NCBI RefSeq assembly: GCF_003086295.3
Contig: NC_092045.1
Location: forward strand, 21,736,890 to 21,800,889
Source of the DNA: Arachis hypogaea
Taxonomy: Eukaryota > Streptophyta > Magnoliopsida > Fabales > Fabaceae
DNA: 64,000 nt
Direction of reading: 5' to 3'
Notes under the pieces: model-generated
Told to the model about the DNA's origin: nothing
Database searches by the model: none
Seen by the model: the letters and a program-made list of their open reading frames with translations, nothing else
Shown here: positions 13,516-25,591 of the stretch, in pieces
Layout of the letters: every line of letters starts with the position of its first letter
Position numbering within the stretch: position 1 is the first letter of the stretch
Program-made: the position numbers and the translations under genes

Positions 13516-15216
13516 AAAAGGTATATATGAAATCACAAAGAGCCATGAAAGAAAAACGAGAGATTTTGATCAGGTTAAGTGCATAAAGGATAAGGATGGA
13601 GAGGTGTTGACTCAAGAAGAGAAGATTAATGAAAGGTGGAAGAGCTACTTCTATAAGTTATTTAATGAGGGACAGAAGACTCTTCCGAGCCTTGGTCGGT
13701 TATCCACAAGAGAAGAAGATCAAAACTTTGCCTACTATCGAAGAATTCGAGACTTCGAGATAAAAGAAGCTTTAAAGCAGATGAAAATTGGCAAGACAGT
13801 AGGACCTGATAATATCCCAATTGAGGTTTAGAAGAGCCTTGGAGAAAAATGTATCAACTGGTTAACCAAGTTTTTTAATGAGATTTTAAGGTCAAAGAAG
13901 ATGCCAGATAAGTGGAGAAAGAGCACCTTGGTACCTATCTACAAGAATAAGGGGAATATACAAAGTTGCGGAAACTATAGAGGGATCAAGCTCATGAGTC
14001 ATACCATGAAGTTATGAGAAAGGGTGATAGAACGAAAGTTGAGAAAAGAGACACAAGTAATAAAGAACCAATTTGGATTTATGCCAGGCAGATCTACCAC
14101 TGAAGCGATATACCTATTAAGAAGGATGATGGAGAGGTATCGTAGTAATAAAAGAGACCTACATATGGTGTTTATTGATTTGGAAAAAGCGTATGATATG
14201 GTGCCAAGGGAGGTCTTATGGAAGGTTTTAGAAAAGAGGAGAGTAAGGATCACATATATTCGTCCAATTAAAGACATGTATGATGGGGCCACAACTATTG
14301 TGAAGACTCAAGGTAGTGTGACAGAGAAATTTTCTATTGGTATAGGATTATACCAGGGATCATCCTTAAGTCCATACCTTTTCACATTAGTCTTGGAAGT
14401 ACTCACAGAGCACATCCAAGAGTCTGTGCCATGGTGCATACTTTTTGCCGATGATATCGTCCTTATGGGAGAGTCAAGGGAAGACCTAAATAAGAAGTTG
14501 GACTTATGGAAAGAAGCTTTAGAAGGGTATGGTCTACGCATAAGCCATAGTAAGATGGAATATATGGAATGCAAGTTCAGTCTGAGAAGGAAAAACCTTA
14601 ATATAGAGGTGAAGATTGGAGAAAATATCCTACGAGAAGTTAAAAATTTTAAGTATCTTGGGTGCATCATACAGGATAATGGAGAGATTGAACAGGATGT
14701 AAATCATAAGATCAAAGCAGGTTGGTCAAAATGGAGGAGTGCATCTGGTTTTATATGCGACAAAAAAGTGCCTTTAAAACATAAAGGTAAAAACCATATG
14801 AGGATAAACACCAAAAGGGAGCACGAACATATGCTGAGTGTGGCAGAGATGAAGATGTTGAGATGGATGAGTGGTCATACGCGATTGGATAAAATAAGGA
14901 ACGTAGATATAAGGGAGAGAGTTGGAGTAGCACCCATTGTGGAAAAGATGGTTGAATCGCGTCTCAGGTGGTTTGGACATGTGAGAAGAAGACCGATAGA
15001 ACACCCAGTCAGGAGGGTAGATGAAATGAAAGATGGATAAAGGGGCGAAAGGCAAAGGAAGACCTAAGAAGACCATCTATGAGGTGGTCAAACAAGATCT
15101 ACATGTAAACGGTCTTTCTGTAAACATGATACATGACAGAGCACAATGACATCGTTTGATTCGTGTAGTCGACCCTACCTAGTGAGACAAGGCTTTATTG
15201 TTGTTGTTGTTGCTGC
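13516..15216 (+). pseudogene. 5'-truncated RTE-clade LINE, reverse transcriptase remnant
   Basis: The frame from about 13,604 reads EEKINERWKSYFYKLFNEGQ and PDNIPIEV up to a TAG at 13,829. It resumes after a TGA near 14,014 as a 338-codon frame (14,024-15,040) with [48 protein letters not shown] and LFADDIVLM, whose FADD catalytic motif is at 14,444-14,455. It ends in [12 protein letters not shown]. These are hallmarks of plant RTE non-LTR retrotransposons. The upstream AP endonuclease is missing (5' truncation), and about 20 residues of a conserved block are lost near 14,790-14,818. The 3' end carries TTGTTGTTGTTG, the tail type of RTE elements. Both sides are satellite, so it inserted into the array. 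It is dead. Confidence 0.92.
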
Positions 15217-16497
15217 TTTTTAATCAACGAATAATGCTGGTCCAACAGACCCTTGACTTTTTTATTGTTTGACTTATTTATAAATTTATAAATTTTATTT
15301 ACTGAATATTACTTGACTTTTTTTATTTTTCTACTTTTAATAAAACAAATTAATTTTTTTAATTTAAAAATTTAAAAATAAAAAATAATTAACTTTATAA
15401 ATTTTAAATTATTTGTTTTTATTTTTTATTCACCGAATAATATTGGCCCAAAGACCCTTGAGTTTTTTGTTATTGGACTTTTTAAAAATGTAGAATAAAT
15501 TAATTTTAAAGATTTAATTTTCTTGTTTACTGAATATTGTTGTACTTTTTTTATTTTTTATTTTTAATTAAAAGTTTAATTTTTTAATTTAAAAATTCTA
15601 AATTAAAAAATAATTACTTTTATCAAATTTTAAATTTTTTATTTATCAGATAATGCTGGCTCACCAGATCCTTGATTTTTTTATTGTTGGACTTATTTAA
15701 AAATTTATAGTAAATTAATTTTAAATAATTTAATTTTTTATTTACTAAATATTGTTGAACTTTTTTATTTCTCTACCTTTAATAAAAAATTATTTTTTTA
15801 ATTTAAAAATTTAAAAATTAAAAAATAATTAAGTATATAACATTTTAATTTTTTATTTTTGCATTTTATTCATTAGATAATACTGACCCTTGACCTTTTT
15901 AGTTTTGGACTTATTTATAAATTTATAATAAATTAATTTTAAAATCTATTTTTTTGATTTATTGAATATTATTAGACTTTTGTTATTTTTCTACTTTCAA
16001 CAAAAAAAATTATTTTTCTAATGTAAACATTAGAAAAAGCAATTTTATAAATTTTAATTTTTTTATGTTTGTTTTTTACTTATTGGATAATGCTGATCCC
16101 GGAACCTTTGATTTTTTTTATTGATAGACTTTTAAAAAAAAATGTAGAATAAATTAATTTTAAAGATTTAATTTTTTTGTTTACTGGATATTGCTATATT
16201 TTTTTTTACTTTCAATAAAAGCATTTTATTTTTTTAATTTAAAAATTGATAATTAAAAAAATAATTAATTTTGTAAAATTTTAAATTTTTTATTTTATTT
16301 TTTATTCATCAAATAATACTGACCCAGACTCTTGATTTTTTTATTGTTGGACTTATTTATAAATTCATAATAAATTAATTGTAAAAATTTATTTTTTTAT
16401 TTATCGAATATTGTCGGACTTTTTTTTTATTTTTCTACTTTTAATAAAAAATTAATTTTTTTAATTTTAAAATTAAATAATAAAAAATAATTTTATA
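15217..16497. repeat. AT-rich tandem satellite, right block
   Basis: A continuation of the 10,316-13,515 array after the LINE. The marker repeats at about 15,250, 15,465, 15,670, 15,887, 16,102 and 16,325. Unit types read A, B, A, A, B, A. The array ends where GC-richer retroelement sequence starts at about 16,500. Confidence 0.85.
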
Positions 16498-16500
16498 ACA

Positions 16501-17140
16501 AATTATCAAGTACTGTTGGTGAAGTGCAACTTCGGCTCGACGTAGCTGAAAATCAAGTAAAGCCACATAGTGGCTTCCTTTGTGAGCCGATTTGCTCTCA
16601 GACTGATGGGAGCCATTTTTGTGTTGCAAGTCCAATATGAACCTGGCTCACAGATCTTTTGTAGAATCGCATCCCATGGTTTTTGGTCAATTCGTAGGGA
16701 CTTCAATTTCTTATAAGCATACTTTTCCCCGTGAAGGCCGTGGAATATTGAGAAGATTTCTGATATCATCCGGCTTCACGGGAATTGCTTGACCTCAAAG
16801 AAACACTTCCTCCATGCCTGCCTCGTAATAATTTGCATAGAACTCCTTGACTAGGCGTGGGCAAACGTCCTCCACTGACCCTTGAGTCGAGAAGTCCCAG
16901 CCCCATTTCCTCACCGGTCCATTGACATACTGGCAGATTTCATCATCCACCGCTAACTGACTCTCGTAGTGGAGCTTTCTTTTGGAGTACAAGTTATCAT
17001 AATATGACTCCACAAATCGGTTTTTGAAGCGAGTAGGATCATTGGTTGGGCGCCCTTTTCCGCAACATCCACAAAAGCCTTAACGCGCTTTTCAATGGTC
17101 TCACCACTGCGATCACTTAGAGCCTGGCGACAATTAATCC
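16501..17140 (-). pseudogene. Plant retroelement protein remnant (putative plant transposon protein type)
   Basis: Read on minus from about 17,140: PTRFKNRFVESYYDNLYSKR, then YVNGPVRKWGWDFSTQ, CPRLVKEFYANYYEAGMEEV, a stop, then IPVKPDDIRNLLNIP and later a frameshifted KVPTNQKPWD-like segment. The spacing of RF...F, a W near residue 50, and KEFYAN resembles the plant-specific 'putative plant transposon protein' domain found beside Ty3-like elements; that is recalled, not searched. Two frames (16,795-17,013 and 16,506-16,769) together cover most of it with one stop and at least one frameshift, so it is a pseudogene. It abuts the satellite. Confidence 0.55.
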
Positions 17141-19112
17141 TGAAAAGAAAGGATTGCGGAAAAAATTAGTCAACTTACAGCCAAAAGGGTTTTAAGGCAA
17201 AATGGACAAAGCTAAAGTCAAGCAAACAAGGAGGGAAAGTATAATCAAACAATAATCCAAATGTGCATCAATTGAGGAAGTTCGAATTCTGTGGAATGAG
17301 GTTAAAAGTACTAAAATACAGTGAATTTAAAGGTTTGTGACATTGAAGAAAGATAGTGCCACAATTAGAAAAAGAAAATGTCCAATTCACTTTAGTGTGC
17401 CTAAGATGCCTTAGAGAATTCTCACAAAATAAAACAAATAAACAAGAGAGCATAAGGACATTAAGGCAATCAAAGAATTGATGCAATTGTAATGGATTCT
17501 GCAAAAAAAGAGTTTTAGCATATGATGTGCAGTGATTGAAATTCAAATTTCAAAGAAACCAACATTACATTTACACACAACACATATACTCAAAACTTAA
17601 TGAGTGAGAAATTTGTTGATCCTTTATCACAAATATTCATCTCAACAATGAATCATGCCAAAGAAAATCAAACATTCTAAATCACATGGTAGCTACAACA
17701 TGTAATTCAAAATGCAAAATAGACATAGAGGCATATAATCGAACAATTGGTGCATGAGACAAAGAAGAATAATGTTAAAATCAGCAGCCTTTCACATGAA
17801 TTCAGTAATTTCAGCAAGAACGACACAAATTCAGCATCAATATCCATCAAATAATCAAGACTAAACATTTACAATCACATCAATGCATACCGACTATAAT
17901 CACTTGCAAACAAACATTGACTTTCAAGCATTAAACCAAAAATTTCATTAAAAACTGAGATATTTTTTTTCGAACACTTAGTGTGCAAAGGCATAAAATA
18001 AATCAAATAGCACAACCAAATATTCGTTCAACTTCAATTTACAGAATTCAGCACCAATTACACAAAACCAACAGCATATTGCAAAAATTCAGCAGCAAAT
18101 CAGTCAAACAATCCAAACCAAATGAAATTCAAACTCAAGAATCATGATAGCATGATTAATTATATATATAAACCAACACTAATCATAATCAGTAAATCCT
18201 AATTCTAATCTAAATCAACCTAACAAGAACAATATTTCAACAAAACAGTCAACAACTTAAGAATATTTCCAATTTCTCAACACAATCACACAATTAACCC
18301 ACTACCTCCAGCAACATATTCTTAAAAAACGAGCAGTAAAACAGTGAATCTCCACACAATCAAACAATTTTCATACAATCTCAGCAGCAATTTCTCAGCA
18401 ATTAAACAGCAAAACAACGAATCATAAATATAGTCAATCAATGCAATCAAACAATTCCAAACAGCTCCAGCAGCGATATCCATAAACAAAAAGAAATTGC
18501 AAATAATTTCAGCAGGCAATTCTCAACAAAATCAGCCATTAACATAGCATGTCATAGAGTCAAACAATTAACCAAATGAACTCAGCAACAATTTATCCAT
18601 TAATTCACTCAACAACTCAAAATATTTCCATACACCTTCAGCAAAAATCAGAATCCAACAAACTAAATTAACCAAAAATCAACTAAAACAGAAAATTAAA
18701 CTAAACTGAGCATAAAACTGGTGAAAATTAAAACTAAAATACTAATTAAACCTAAACTAAATACTAGTTATAACTGAAACAAAGATAAAATTCCAAAGGA
18801 GAAGTTGAACTGAAACCTGTTTGAAGAACAGGGAAGGGGAATGCAAAAATAGGGGAAGCTGGGGAAGAAGACGAACCAAAACACGAGGAAGGATAGGAGG
18901 GTTAGTCACCGCGGATCCGTGATTTGGTGAGGCTGACGGTGGCGATAACAGACGGAACGACGGAGCAAGAAGAGAGGAGGTGGTCCTGGTTCGAGGGGGA
19001 GAAGAAGAGAAAGGGAAGAAGAAAAAAAAGTATTGGCGGTGATGGTGTCCGGCGCGGCCGACGGCGGAGGTGATGGTTAAGGCTGGGCGAAGAAGAAGAT
19101 GGAGATGGGGAG
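17141..19112. other. Non-coding A/C-rich region, probable retroelement spacer
   Basis: No gene is visible. From about 17,560 to 18,760 the plus strand is strongly A/C-rich with recurring TTCAGCA and CAGCAATT words and little G. From 18,780 to 19,100 it becomes GC-richer with GAAGAAG and GGCGGTG words that resemble a minus-strand 5' UTR. It probably belongs to the same retroelement as the flanking remnants, since the hAT element at 19,113 splits it. Confidence 0.5.
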
Positions 19113-19385
19113 CAGTGTTGTCAGAACCGGACCGACCCGGCCGGTCAGACCGGAAAACCAGCGAACCGGTGCCATAACCAGTCCGGGTGAGGTTTTTAAC
19201 CGAACAAAGAGTCGAATCGGAATGACCCGGATTGAACCGGTCGGGTTTGATAAGAACCAGCGAACCAGCGAGTTTCATTTAATCCGGACTGGTTCGAACT
19301 AATTTTTTTTCTTTTTTGGAAACGACGTCGTTTCTTATTAAAAATAAAAAAAATAAAATAAAAGTTGCTGAAAGCCTGAAGCATG

Positions 19386-19749
19386 AAAGGAACCCAAGCC
19401 TCCAACCGTTCATTCACTCCATCATGACATCGTCCAACCCCTGTTTCCTTCCCAAAGGCCATGAGAGACCACCATGAGAGCTGAGAGCTGAGAGCTGAGA
19501 ATCTGCCACCTCGTCGCCAGCGGAGACCCGTTCAGCTTCAGCCACAGTAGTGCGGAGATAGCGCGGCACTCACCACCGCAACCACAGTAGTGCGCCACTC
19601 ACCACCGCCAAGAAGCACATCCACGGTCCAGCGAAGATTCAACATTCAAGTCGCCTCCCCGTCGCCTACTGCCTCCTAGTCGTGAGTCGTCAGTCGCCAC
19701 CTCCGGTCTCCCTCTTCTCTGCTCGTCCCTCCATCCCTCCAGGGTCCAG
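19386..19749 (+). other. GC-rich 5'-UTR-like exon captured in the hAT element
   Basis: C-rich sequence with four tandem GAGAGCT copies (about 19,475-19,502), many CGCC/ACC words, and an apparent donor CCAG|GTATGT at 19,749/19,750 followed by a T-rich intron-like stretch. This is the composition of a plant 5' UTR exon. No start codon frame is supported. Confidence 0.4.
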
Positions 19750-20190
19750 GTATGTAATTTTATTTTTTTTTTAATTTTTTGAAGTTATTCAGGATATTAA
19801 GTTTTCAATAATTTAGTACTGATAGTCAGAATTAATTGATTATTGTGGATTGATTATGTATATTGGTTTATGTTTGAGATTATTGATTGTTCACATAATC
19901 ACCTATGTTTGATTTCTGTATGGTGGCAGATGAAAACATGAATACTTCCACATATGTTTTTCTGTTTAATCTCTCTTGTTTGTTGATTTATTTTTTATTT
20001 CTGTTCAGTTTGTTGATTATCCATTGTTGTCAGATTGTTAATTGTTGATTATCTATTATAGTGTTATATATGTTGGTTGCTATTGTATATTATTCTTAGT
20101 AGTTAGTGCATTATTCTTAGTAGTTAGTGGATTTATTTTTTTCAATACTTGCTTTGGAAGATTATGTTTATAATATGGAGAAAGCCTTAA

Positions 20191-20362
20191 TCGGTTCTAA
20201 CTTCTAAGCTTTATCCTGCGGATAAGGAGCTGGTAAATTCTACAATTGATAAGGCTAGAACTCTGCTTGATGATGGTAACAAGGAGAAGAAAGAAACCGA
20301 TGTGCTTGTGGAGTATCTTACTGAAGCTAAGCTTGTTTTTGAGCCCATTATAGCTAAGATTG
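20191..20362 (+). pseudogene. Captured exon of an unidentified host gene
   Basis: An open, protein-like frame reads LYPADKELVNSTIDKARTLL, then DDGNKEKKETDVLVEYL, then TEAKLVFEPIIAKI, and ends in ATTG|GTTAG, a plausible splice donor. Composition (charged, helical, no low complexity) is unlike the surrounding transposon. I do not recognise the gene. Only this exon is clear; its 5' acceptor is not obvious. Confidence 0.45.
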
Positions 20363-20901
20363 GTTAGTTTTGTTTAGATCTTTCCTTTGTTGAACTTTTA
20401 ATTTTGCTTGTGATGCAAATCTTTGTGACAGAAATTATCTAAAGGAGATTGGTCATTGAGAGTTGACATTTGAATTTTGTGGACAGATCTTGTGAACTTT
20501 GAATGTGGTAAATACTAATTCAATATCACAATTTGGTGTTGTTATGTTCATTGAGTACTCTTTGATAGTGGGACTATGGCGGTGTGGTGATATCATTTGC
20601 TTTTCAAGTGAGAAAGCCAAAAGAAAAGAAAGTGAATTGACATCATTGACTTTGAATCTATGTTATGGAATCAATGCCATTGCTTTGTTTATTGCAGTTG
20701 CAGATTTGATACTGTGGAGACAGAAGAATATTAGTGTAGAAATATTATTAGTCAGAGAATAGGAGGAAGGGTATTGGGAATATTGTTACTTAGTGTGGGA
20801 ATATTGTTACTTATGTGGGACCGGGTTAACCGGTTTAACCAGTGACCCAGTAGTCTGACCAGTTCGATCACCGGTTCGGTTCTGACAACTATGATAGGGA
20901 G

Positions 20902-21640
20902 GGAAGGAGGGCTGCGCGAACGCTGCAGAGAGAAAAGATAATTAGGGTTCGAAACCTTTCCTTCTTTCTTTTTTTTTTTAATTTTAAAAATAGGGATCGC
21001 GCGCGAGGAACTATTGCTCTTGCGGTGTTTACCTATGGGAACCCCACTCGAGCTTCACGCAAGAATTCTTTTTTTTTTTTAAAAAAACTTACTAAGCTTA
21101 AAAAAGGGTTTTCTAACCTAAAACTTAACATTTTAAAGCCAAATTCAACCCTAAAAATTTACAATTGACTAAAAAATCTAATAAAGCCAATAAAAAAGGA
21201 TAATCAAAATAAGAAAAACTATGAATAAAAGGATTTTTTTTTTCAACAAAAACAACCTAAACATGCACAAGTCTTCTTAACCTAAATATTTACATTTTAA
21301 AAACAAATTAAACTCCAACTTAACAATATTTTTTTAAAAACTATTCCACTATTCAAACATGCAATTAGTAATGAAAATTTGCTAAATCAAGCTAACAAAC
21401 AAGATAACTATTTACAAGAATAATAAACGAAAGTGAGGTTTGGAAGGTTTTATTATAATGGGGTGTCTCCCACTTAACACTTTTGTTTAAAGTTCTTAAG
21501 TTGGACATTTTGGTGAGCTTTTTGTCATGGCAGCTTATACTTGAATTCCTCCTTGAATTCTCACTAGTGTTTATAGCTTTGAGCATGGCGCCATCTCCTC
21601 CGTCGACGTCTTATCCGATCAATCTCAGTGTCACATAGTT
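20902..21640 (-). mobile_element. Retroelement remnant related to the 55-62 kb element
   Basis: On minus, about 21,600-21,440 reads FKEEFKYKLP then a stop, matching the C-terminus FLDEFKHKPP-stop of the 512-residue protein at 59,380. The following non-coding block is also alike (GTCCAACTTAAG, then AAAGTG.TA.GTGGGAGA). From 21,400 to 20,902 it is AT-rich or non-coding, including a GCGCGCGAGG patch near 21,000. It stops abruptly at the cyclase copy (21,658). Confidence 0.7.
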
Positions 21641-21657
21641 CAAAGTTGTGCTTAGCA

Positions 21658-23200
21658 TTGTTATGGTATCAAAGCTATAAGTTTTTGATATCAGAAATTC
21701 AATTCTTTTAAGTTCAATGATATTTCTTACAAAACATTGCAGTTGGCAAAATAGAACCCAATTAGTGAAGTCTTACCCAAAGTCAAAGTGAAAGATATTG
21801 AAGATGTTACTGAAGAGACTGTGACAAGAACATTAAAAATGGCCATTACTTTCCATTCAATCCTCTAGAGTGACGATGGACATTGGCTTGGAGATTATGG
21901 AGGTCCAATGTTTCTTATGCCTGTCTTGGTAAGTTTTATTTTGAACATTTGATCTTTTTTCTTGTGTGAAATTTTCTCTGTTAATTACTATATTCCACAT
22001 ATTCTGACCTTGAAACGCATGCTTTTTGACAATACTGAAATTTCATCCTTCAAAATAGTGTTTGAAATTGTCTTCCTTTCCAACTGATAACATTGGAACT
22101 CAAATCATGTTTGAATTAATTGCTATATTATGCATATTTTGGCCTTGAAACATATTATTTTTGGAAATACTACAACTTTTTGCCTTCAAAATTATGTTTG
22201 ATATTGTCTTCTCTCTAACTTGATAACTGTGGATATCTAATACTATTTGGGATATCCAATCAAACAAATAATTACATTTTCTATCACTGGGGCACTAAAT
22301 AGTAAATACAGTCTTAATATCTGAACATAAAAAGAAAATATGCCGATATCTCTATAATCTACATGTAAGAGCTTCGTCCCATCCTTCTCCCTAATCTTTG
22401 GGCTTGTCCTAGAAATTATCTCATTAGTTAACTGTAACTACAGAACAAGGATGATGGATGGAATTTGCATATTGAAGGTCCAAGCACCATGTTTGCGTCT
22501 GTCTTGAATTATGTTGTTTTGATATTACTTGGTGAGGAACTTAATGATGGAGGAGGGGACATGGAGAAGGCATGAAACTGGATTCAATCACATGGTGATG
22601 CTACTTACATAACATCATAGGAGAAGATGTGATTTTCAGTTAAAATCTTAGCCTACCTTTGAGTCTCTTAATTTTTTTATTTTAAATTTTTATCATATGA
22701 ATATTAAGATATTTTTAATGATTTTACTAATGTATATGGTATATTTGTTTATTTTCTACTTTCTGATTTCAGGTGCTCGAGGCACATGAATGGTTAGGAA
22801 ATAATTCCATGCACACTAAGATATGGCTACTTCTATACTTGCTCCCATTTCATCCAGGTCATTGTGCTTTATTCTAGTTGTTTATCCATCAATATTCTCA
22901 GAGAGAATACATGAACTAATAGATGGGTAAGAATATTTTTAGTTTAAGAATTATCCACTTAAGTGGTTATCGATGTTAATGAACTGTTACTTAAATGATA
23001 GATTGTTTCCAAGAGTTCATTTTTCTTTCATGCTTTACAGTTGAGTGTTTCTTGTTGGAATGTTCATAATTGGATCAAGTTTCTGATATGATCAGTTTTT
23101 GTATATTAGTTGGACTTTTTACCCCAGGAATAGAGAAAATTCTACTATGATAGTGAGAACTCCTTTCAACCTAAACACGAAACTTGATCTTGTTGCTGGA
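21658..23200 (+). pseudogene. Oxidosqualene cyclase pseudogene, copy T (cycloartenol synthase-like)
   Basis: Exons 2-5 of an oxidosqualene cyclase, the enzyme family that cyclises 2,3-oxidosqualene to sterol or triterpene skeletons. Exon 2 (21,743-21,928) encodes NPISEVLPKVKVKDIEDVTE and SDDGHWLGDYGGPMFLMPVL. Exon 3 is 22,268-22,364 (IITFSITGALN, then an 8-bp-type insertion). Exon 4 is 22,444-22,638 ([25 protein letters not shown]). Exon 5 is 22,773-22,857 (EAHEWLGNN, IWLLLYLLPFHP). Introns are retained at the positions used by the other copies. It is broken by TAG in exon 2 (twice), TGA/TAG/TGA in exon 4, and loss of the exon 3 acceptor (CAG to CAA). Exon 1 and everything after exon 5 are absent. 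Homology begins at about 21,658 and fades at about 23,200. Confidence 0.9.
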
Positions 23201-23870
23201 ATGTTGTTTGCAATTGCATCTTTCAGGCTAACCGGTGGAAGAACCCACATCCAACCAAGGTTTTAGTCAAATTTCTCGTTGTATCATTATTGTTCTAACA
23301 TCTAAACTCTGGCAAAATGTTCTTATCCTACATTTAGTTAACTCTATTTATTTAACATTGTAATACTCCCTAAGTCAGCTCTTTGTTTAGCTCACTACTT
23401 AACTAATTTAGTCATGAAGTGTTCAAGAAAGGAATCATGGAAACAAGTTAGATATAACACTTAAACAATTTAGACAGCATTCAGATGGAAAAAGATTAAT
23501 GAGCCTGCAACACATTACATCAGTATTCGCCCAACATCCAGATAGGGAATATGTTTCTATACGCATCATAAGTGATCATGCAATGCTTGTTGAACACCCC
23601 CATGAGTTTGTAACAGGAGAGAAAAGAAACATTGATTTAGTTAATTTATTTAGTATTTTAACAATTTAAATGATATATAGAATGCAAGATATGGGGTTCT
23701 AAAGTCAATACCTCTTGTGGATAGTCACTATTGTTCATCTGGGAATTTATCATGTGGCTGCACAGTGCAATGATTTTGGATCTATTTTGGCTTGTTCACA
23801 CATTTATAATCCACGTGAAATATAAAATTATATGATAAGATAAATGCAAGATAACATGAATTTACAAAGC
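23201..23870. other. AT-rich spacer, no feature recognised
   Basis: No coding motif or repeat is recognised. It ends at the ATT duplication of the CACTA element. Confidence 0.5.
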
Positions 23871-24959
23871 ATTCACTACAAGAAAATGAAATATTTGTAA
23901 CAAAAAATTTGTATCAAATTTAAAATTGTTACGAAAAAATGATTTTTTGTAATAATAATTGGTGATTGTTACAAAAGAATAATGTTTTGTAACAACATTA
24001 CAAGTTGTTACAAAACATTCTAATATTTTGTAACAACTTGATTTTTTTTGTTACAAATTATATTAGTTTTTATAATGAACTGTTGTTTTGTTACAAAATA
24101 TTATAATATTTTGTAACAAAGAATAAAATAGTTGCAAAAATTTGAAATATTTTGTAACAAAATATATTTTTGTTTCAAAAATTTCAATTGTTTTGTAACA
24201 AAAAATTAATTTATCACAAAATTTAACATTGTTTGTAACAAGTTATTTGTTTGTCACAAAATGTAAGTATATTTTACAAAAAATTATTTCAAAATGTTAA
24301 ACACTTCGAGAGTAAAAAAATTATTTATATAATTCTTTTCAGAATAATTTATTTTGTTTCAAAAATTAAAATATTTTACATATTTTAAGTAATTTTTATT
24401 ATGAATAAATTATGATTTATTTTATTAAATTAAGCTCTAAGAAATTAATTTATTAGGAATGATTAAATTATTTTTTATAAATACTTTAAGTTTAAGTTAA
24501 TTTTATCATAATTAGTTGTTTTATTAACTTTTACTTTTAGAGATTAATTTATTAGAAATGATTAGATTCATTTTTATAAATACTTTAAGTTTAAGTCACT
24601 TAATATTTATGTACAATTTTTGTTATAATTAGTTATTTCATATAAATTGAAATTAAAATTCTGCTGATGAAAAAATAATAAAAAGATATATAATTTAATT
24701 AGATAATTGATATTTTAGATTTAAATATAATATATAAAATTTGATGAATATATTTATTTTATAATTTAAATTAAAAATAATTTATCTCAAAATATGTTTA
24801 TTTTATAAAAAAAATCAGAAACCTTTATTCCCAAAATGAGGAACCTAACCCTAATTTTACGCTTCCTTACCAAGATACCATCACTCAGCCACACCCTACC
24901 ACATTTCATCCCCTTCAACGTAACAAATTTCAGAAATAAAAAATCAGAGAGAGGAGAGT

Positions 24960-25545
24960 GATGTAGAGGAGTAGAGATATTGCAAGAGGACGCCGCTGCT
25001 GTCGCTGTGGGTCATTTCTGCCATCCCCGCCGTCGCCCTTGGAGACCGTTCTTGCTGCAACTAAAGCTTCCACTGTCGCTGTCGGGTTACTCCTGTCATA
25101 GAGCCTTCAATGTTGCCACTATCCACCCCTGAAAGGGGATCTCATCGCCGCACTCTGCTGCCATGAAGCCGTCGCGTCTTGCCGCCAAGGGTTCTGTCGC
25201 CGTTGCGCCTTACCTCTGTCACTACTAATCCACCGCCACTACTACCAGGTCCCGTTGCCATCATCATCGCAGACAGAAAAGGGGGAAAACGAACAGAATG
25301 TGAGGGGGAGGAGGAGTTCTCATCGTTGTTGTACGCCCAATTATCGCTGCTGCTTCCAATCCCACCGTTGCTGTTGCGCCGCCGCCTCCGGAGTTCGTCG
25401 CCATCGCCAAGGTCCGTTGTGAAGAGTAACGCGAATGGAAAAGAAAACAAGAAAGCTGCTAATAGGGATTTGGGAAAATGGCTCTGTTTTGCCTCTGTCT
25501 CTAGGTTTCACAAGTTGCCAGAGTCCTCAGCTTTGATAGGTAAAG
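24960..25545 (+). pseudogene. Captured GC-rich 5' exon inside the CACTA element
   Basis: GC-rich, CCGCCG/GTCGC-rich sequence in an AT-rich element. A 158-codon frame from 25,179 runs through it, but the low-complexity Pro/Leu/Arg translation suggests UTR or chance coding. Near 25,490-25,545 SRFHKLPESSALIG precedes a GTAAAG donor-like site and may be the first kinase exon. Confidence 0.4.
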
Positions 25546-25591
25546 CAAATTTTTTAACTGGTTTCTTGTTGCCTTTGGGTTATTTCTGCAG

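Larger units (their letters stand above)
19113..20893. mobile_element. Non-autonomous hAT-like element, 1,781 bp, 8-bp target duplication
   Basis: Left end CAGTGTTGTCAGAACCGGAC; right end read inward CATAGTTGTCAGAACCGAAC (16 of 20 matching). Both ends are followed by further CCGGTT-rich inverted sequence. Flanks are atggggag (19,105-19,112) and atagggag (20,894-20,901), 7 of 8 identical. No transposase is seen. The interior holds a GC-rich 5'-UTR-like block ending at a splice donor and a separate coding-like exon, which suggests gene capture. Confidence 0.8.

Noticed and set aside
25142..25450. 102-codon minus-strand frame in the CACTA element
   Set aside because: It overlaps the GC-rich captured exon on plus; low-complexity Arg/Ser/Gly composition and no family match.
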